Below are positions 59,094 through 64,000 of a DNA stretch of 64,000 nt, in pieces; within the stretch, counting starts at the first letter, position 1; the number at the start of each line of letters is the position of its first letter. Under the pieces are notes generated by a model that ran no database searches, had not been told where the DNA came from, and worked only from the letters and a program-made list of their open reading frames with translations. A program made the translations under genes and the position numbers. The DNA is from Pardosa pseudoannulata (Eukaryota > Arthropoda > Arachnida > Araneae > Lycosidae), in NCBI GenBank assembly GCA_032207245.1, contig CM063502.1, positions 74,706,509-74,770,508 of the forward strand. The letters are read 5' to 3'.

Positions 59094-59504
59094 TTATTGG
59101 CTTGCCTCTGAAATCTGTTTTATGATGAACACAAAGTACACTGTCTCATTGGATTTGATTTTTTTTTCAGCAGCAGGAATAACATCCGTAAAATGCTTTG
59201 AGGTTAACCTGAGTGGTAAAGGAGGAATACTGGGTCTTCCTGATGTGCCAGAAAACTCGTCACGATGATTTTCTGAACTAAATTTTCTAATCAGTGAAAA
59301 ACACGTGACCAGTTCCGCCAAAAGGCCCGCGAAACCGACAAAACTTGGCAAACTACCTATCAAAGATGAATATTTCCTTTAATTTCCTCCAGGCCGAGTA
59401 AAACCATTAAAACACATCGTAAGACAAATTCCGAGTTTTCTCGGGATAATACTTAACTGCAACATATACAAACCAGAGATAACTCGGGATAATCAGGCAA
59501 GCGG
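59094..59504 (-). mobile_element. piggyBac remnant: transposase C-terminus plus TTAA-bordered end
   Basis: On the minus strand 59363-59094 reads FVGFAGLLAELVTCFSLIRK, later RPSIPPLPLRLTSKHF and TDVIPAAEKKIKSNETVYF. The 'LPLRLT.RHFP..IP.TEKK' block precedes the cysteine-rich zinc ribbon in piggyBac/PGBD transposases, and here the following cysteines are lost (VYFVFIIKQ). About 140 bp beyond, the sequence reaches CCGCTTGCCTGATTATCCCG at 59504, immediately followed on the plus strand by TTAA (59505-59508), the piggyBac target. The catalytic DDD domain is absent, so this is an internally deleted copy. The opposite end was not found. Confidence 0.7.
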
Positions 59505-59966
59505 TTAAAACTGTTATAACATCTAGTTGTCATCTCTCTTTTTGATTGCAATCCGTACTCTAAACAAGGAAAAACTTCATTATAACGAAATTAACGCTTT
59601 CTCCCAAAACTGAGACCAATTCATTGTAGAATGATGAAAAACTGTATATTTGACCGTTGTAGCATCTAGTTATGCTTTTCAATTTTTTTTTTCAATCTGC
59701 ATTTTACATAACGAAAAATCTCAGTATAACAAATATTAAGATGTTGGCATTTGTCACCAGATAGCAGTACTTAAGTTCTACATCAATCATTGTTGAATGA
59801 ATCATTCAATCATTGTTGAATTAATACGTTTTGCACTCATTGTTGAATATTGTTCTACTTATTGTTTAATTAATATGGCCAACATATTTTATCTATTTCA
59901 GCCCTTTTGTAACCGTCTACTATAATAAAGAATCTGATTATCGTATCTTACTCAAAAGTAATAATA

Positions 59967-60283
59967 ATAGCATATAGTCAAAAATTTCGTGGATTGTTGT
60001 CTACCTCAGCTAAAAAGGAAAACACATTTCGAAAAAGTATAAATGCTTTCCATACTATTTTTATCTGTTTCTGAAACGACGCTAGGCAGTGATGGATTAA
60101 ATAACATGTAAAAAAATAGACGGCATTACCAATTTCTTCATGTTCTTCATGTTCTAATAATTAAGGGGTAAACTTTTTTTTGTTGCTACAAGTAATAATA
60201 TCTTCAAATTATTTTGTTCAAAAGCCTTATTAAAAATTCGTATAAGTCTATAGTACTTATCCTATAATATTGTTTCATAATTA
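59967..60283 (+). repeat. Direct duplication, copy 2
   Basis: Second copy of the 57142-57450 sequence, about 2.8 kb downstream in the same orientation. It includes TTCTTCATG repeated in tandem and a T8 run insertion (AACTTTTTTTTGTTGC) absent from copy 1. Confidence 0.92.
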
Positions 60284-60538
60284 TTAGCAAATTATGAAAC
60301 AGTAAAATAATTTCTACTAAAGTACAGTTACAGTAAAATAATTTTTACCAAAGTTCAGCAAAAAATGCATATTATTTAACAGGCTTACAGAGAAGTGCTG
60401 TGGTGTCCAATTATACTTTTTTGAGGAAAAAGTACTTTGAAATCTTCACTCAATCATAACAATATTCAACTGATATTACCATGTTATTAAGATTAGTCTA
60501 TATTCTATAGAGTTGAATAAAGGTTGTTAGATTAAAAT

Positions 60539-60715
60539 CAGCCGAAGGGGGCGGATAGGGTACTTACCTTTAGGCACGAGTTCGCCGAGTTAAGGTACTA
60601 ATACCACCGAAGGAATGAATGCACGTAACCATTCAAAATGGGTTTTCAGCAGTAGGTCACGGTCTAACTAGCTCTCATGTCAAAATACATTGACAGTAGT
60701 GCACCAAACCAATAT
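60539..60715 (+). repeat. tRNA-derived SINE, degraded copy
   Basis: GCCGAAGGGGGCGGATAGGG at the head, then GAGTTCGCCGAGTTAAGG, CCATTCAAAATGGG, AGCAGTAGGTCACGGTC and GACAGTAGTGCACCAAACC. The order matches the family, and the head is heavily changed. Confidence 0.82.
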
Positions 60716-61125
60716 TAAATCATGCAAAATCGTCATCAATTTATAAATGCACACAGCGTATGCGAAATCTAACAGCGCTCGTTCAAATTACCTACTTTAC
60801 TTTGCCCTAGGTAAGCCTAATGTCACGACCTTTTAAATTAAATAAAAATATAGTAATCATATAGTTTCACACCGCACTTAGCATCCGAGGTAGTGAGTCG
60901 CAAAGTTTAGAAGAGTTTTAAAAAGGTTGCTAATTTTCAGAATAACTCAGAAAGTTGGATTTAAGATTTGATAAATAATTGGCTTTTATTAACTTTTCTC
61001 GTATTAGGACGCATTATTCTTTTAACGTACATAAAGCAACGCATATTTATTCTATTGGAGAGACTTGGAATTCCAAGATTTATAAAATTCTTGTTATCGA
61101 CATATTTATTTTTGATAGTTTATTT

Positions 61126-61305
61126 TGCTTTGGTTTAGAGCCTTACGGCTACTGTTTTCCTAGACAAAATCTAATGACACTGGCACTTACTACTTAAAGC
61201 CAATTCCGAATGGTTACGAACATCCACGTCAATCATAGGATTCGAACCCACGAACTCCGGTTCCAAAGAGCCGCGGCTTGCTCATTCGACCATCGTTTGA
61301 CTAAA
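61126..61305 (-). repeat. tRNA-derived SINE, minus strand
   Basis: On the minus strand the head CAAACGATGGTCGAATGAGC, then TTTGGAACCGGAGTTCGTGG and GTTCGAATCCTATG (box B), is followed by TAACCATTCGGAATTGG, AAGTAGTAAGTGCCAGTG and the tail CAGTAGCCGTAAGGC. The head is well preserved. Confidence 0.85.
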
Positions 61306-61839
61306 AGAGGGTAGGTTGCAATTTTAAAAAGTAACTGAAGAGTTTTCAAAGTTTAATAATTTATAAAACTTGAGTTCAAAATGTCTCCAAAAGAAATGTT
61401 TTTAGTGAATTAAGTATTAGTCACAAATCTATGAATGAAGAATTAAAATTCAGGTATGAATTATCAAAAAAATAAATAAATAATTATGACGCATAAGGCT
61501 TAGTTTATATTGCCTATATTTAAATCCCCTTTTAAAGTAGCCTAAATTATTATCCAAAAGCTTGACGGATTTTCCCTGCAATAAATTGTACTCTATAACC
61601 ACGAGGCTAGATTTGTATTCCTACATTGTAATCATCTTTCAAAGCATCTTATTTGAAAATTAAACGATTTTCATTCAATAAACAGTGCTTCAAAATCTCC
61701 TCAGGCATTTGTATTTAAGGCTCAAAATAATTCAGGTACATGTATTTACGGTCCAAAATAATTAATGCTACACACAAACTCACGATAAAAACATTTTATT
61801 CCGTATTCTTTAATTCATGAAGCATATTATTTCATTTCC

Positions 61840-62420
61840 GATTCTTTCCGCTATTTTGGGCTAACTCTGAAGATTTTACGATCTTGCGCGCACTAGGTGG
61901 CTATATAATATCTCTCCCTTCTCACTCCTTTTATTTGCACGGAACATATGGCACATTACTTCGTCCTTTAACTATTTTTAGTTGAGGCTGTTAGGACTAT
62001 TTTAAATCATTCATCAGTTATTCCCGGCCAGCGATGCCGAAACAGAAATGTGTCTTCGTATTTGAAATTTACATAAATCTGGCTCTTTTATTGTAGTTCA
62101 CGCCGGTAAGCTGTATAAAAGTTTTTGAACTTCGTAGAGGAACATCGGCAATTTTCTAGAGGGGAGGGGGGATACAAGCAAGCTGTGCGCGCATAGCCAG
62201 CCAAGCAGAAAGCTAGGAACGTTGAATCTAATGGTGGGTTAATGCCACAAGGAATGTTAATCGCCAGTGATTCACTGTCTCAGAGTTAGAGAAGGCGCAC
62301 CTTTCTCATTCGATAGCACCCTGGGTTCGCTGGAATAGTCATTTTTCTGATCATTCCCCCAGCTTTAATAGAGTATGTCATTAGGCTTCATTACCGGGTA
62401 GGAGTTGAAAAATGTGTTTT
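61840..62420. promoter_or_regulatory. Repeat-poor GC-richer stretch, candidate regulatory DNA
   Basis: Relative to its AT-rich surroundings this 580 bp has higher sequence complexity and more CpG, lacks any repeat shared in the window, and has no open frame of note. It contains GCGCACTAGGTGGC at 61888-61901, close to the CTCF core (CACTAGGTGGC). A TATA-like GCTGTATAAAAG occurs near 62110. These are motif-level hints only, and an unrecognised transposon is an alternative. Confidence 0.3.
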
Positions 62421-63380
62421 CACGCTTGATGAAGTAATAATCTGTAATTAATTGCTTTTGTGTTATTTCTATTCAATATTTATGGCTTTATCCATCCCCT
62501 TTTTTTTTTGTTTTCCGTTAAAGATGCTTCGATGTATTAATCACTGATATGTGTTCCTCAGTGACCCAATACATAGGGAGATTTGAAACTAAATATGCCA
62601 AAATTATTAAAAAATTATACATTTTTTAAGGATGTATTTATGTTTCTTCAATACTTACATGCTTATAGGCATTAATTATTGCTATGCATATATTCTCAAT
62701 CTAATACGAAGTGGAGTTTGAAATTAAATAGATTAACATATTACTATATTACTAAGTATAAAAGATTAGACAGGATTTTAGGATTAAAGTACTTTTCTTT
62801 TTATCTGAATCCTTTTAGTGTTGTAAAATAGCTTATCTAGAAATACTAGCATTAGTTTTCAAGGGGAAATAACACAATGTAGGGTAATACTCAAGTACAA
62901 TATAGATGCCATTGTAGGTGAGCAAAAGAATGGTATAAAGGATGCAACATGATTTTGGTAGCATTTTAGAAGGAAATCAAAATAATGGATTCAATCAATA
63001 TCATTTTCATTTGCATGTAGCACAGTTCACTTCCTTCACAGATACATTTTAAAATATGAGTTGTTAAAGGTTTGCAATTTTAGGGATAGAAATCGCCAGA
63101 AATGTATTTTAAAATCCCCTATATAATAATGGTCTAAGTTATCTGTTCGTCTGTCCTCGAATTTATGAAGCCGTTTGACCTAGAATTGATAGAGGTATCA
63201 ATATTGGATTCTTGATGATTTAGGGTTAGCAAGTTTATCTTCTCCTAAACTATCGATCTGATTGTAAAATAAATGGGTATAGATATGCTTCATATCACAG
63301 CGAAAAAATACTTTTGTCTTTAAAACGTTCGAAATCTACTCTCCCCCCCCTTTTCGAGCGTTTAATGCCATTATTTCAAG
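62421..63380. other. AT-rich DNA, nothing recognised
   Basis: No terminal repeats, coding motifs or within-window repeats noted. Confidence 0.45.
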
Positions 63381-63441
63381 CCCTATTTTCCTCGGTTAAT
63401 AGGGCTCGGTTAATAGGGCCCTATTTTCCTCGGTTAATAGG
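63381..63441. repeat. 23 bp direct repeat with partial third unit
   Basis: CCCTATTTTCCTCGGTTAAT (plus AGG) occurs at 63381-63403 and 63419-63441, with a partial CTCGGTTAATAGG at 63405-63417 between them. It looks like replication slippage. Confidence 0.95.
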
Positions 63442-64000
63442 CGAATAAATTTATCAATTTATCACATAATAAATAGGTAAAAATAACATTTTTTTCTAGC
63501 ATTATAACGTCATTTCTTTAACCATCTCATTTAATAATTTCTTATTTTAAATTATTTAAATATCGTCTGCATTATTTTCTTACATTTTATCACTGTACTT
63601 AGATATTACGTAAATAGTTTTTTTTTATATTTGGCTTAAATAATAGATTAGGTACATTTGGGATAATTTGAAATTCAAATATCAATTATGTTTTGTTGCA
63701 AGATAATTCCCAGCCAAAAAAACAAACCATTTTTTTTACCTGCCTCATAAAGTACTTTACAGTTCTGGAAAATTTTACTGATTCCGTCATATGACGGGCT
63801 ATATCCTAGTACATTTGTAATTAAGTTGTTTAGTTTTGGGTTTAAGTATCATTACACACAAATATGTGTGTGTGTCAAAACCCAAATTGTAACACTTAAT
63901 GCAACTATAATTAAACGAATATATTTGACACATTTTGACATAACAAGTTGCTTCTATTTTTAACTATGTGGTTTATTATTCACCCTTTCGAGCGAGAATA
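63442..64000. other. AT-rich end of window with a hairpin
   Basis: Near 63832-63887 TTTTGGGTTT and CAAAACCCAAA pair partly around an inner ACACACAaataTGTGTGT dyad. Nothing else was recognised to the window edge. Confidence 0.45.

Overview
This is a 64 kb AT-rich animal window that I read as non-coding: intergenic or intronic DNA made mostly of decayed transposable elements and microsatellites. It has no bacterial-style gene organisation, and I found no host protein-coding gene that I can defend. The best guess at origin is an arthropod, most likely a spider. The basis is a dispersed tRNA-headed SINE present in about eleven copies, plus Tc1, mariner, hAT and piggyBac remnants that resemble arachnid repeats I remember. 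No database search was possible.

Layout. At 0-11 kb there are SINE scraps, an internally deleted mariner, a dispersed repeat present twice (about 5.9 and 8.5 kb), a candidate minus-strand solo LTR in the TA array that ends the first copy, and a nearly full-length dead Tc1 element (9141-10339) inside the second copy. At 13-20 kb there are a good SINE, a 501 bp hAT MITE with a perfect 8 bp target-site duplication, a TTAA-flanked candidate piggyBac-like element with a strong hairpin, a candidate LTR, and a composite hAT element (17977-19359). At 23-32 kb there are a broken copy of a multicopy cysteine-containing protein family, LINE reverse-transcriptase debris, and the hAT locus (30022-30665) that shares its right flank with the 18 kb composite.

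At 32-46 kb there are LTR candidates beside TA arrays, a GC-rich block of unknown nature, three Tc1-like remnants (one carrying a nested Harbinger/Tourist-like MITE), a mariner fragment and more SINEs. At 46-64 kb there are two inverted LTR-like repeats, local tandem duplications, a LINE RNase H fragment, a 310 bp direct duplication (57.1 and 60.0 kb), a piggyBac C-terminal fragment with a TTAA end, and a relatively GC-rich, repeat-poor stretch (61.84-62.42 kb) that could be regulatory.

No gene network can be described. The informative content is the nesting order of the elements. Two pairs of paralogous sequences act as natural empty sites, which confirm the borders of the 9.1 kb Tc1 insertion and the 30.8 kb LTR insertion. 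The most unusual structure is the hAT composite, which appears to have carried about 430 bp of flanking DNA to a new place and made its own 8 bp target duplication there.
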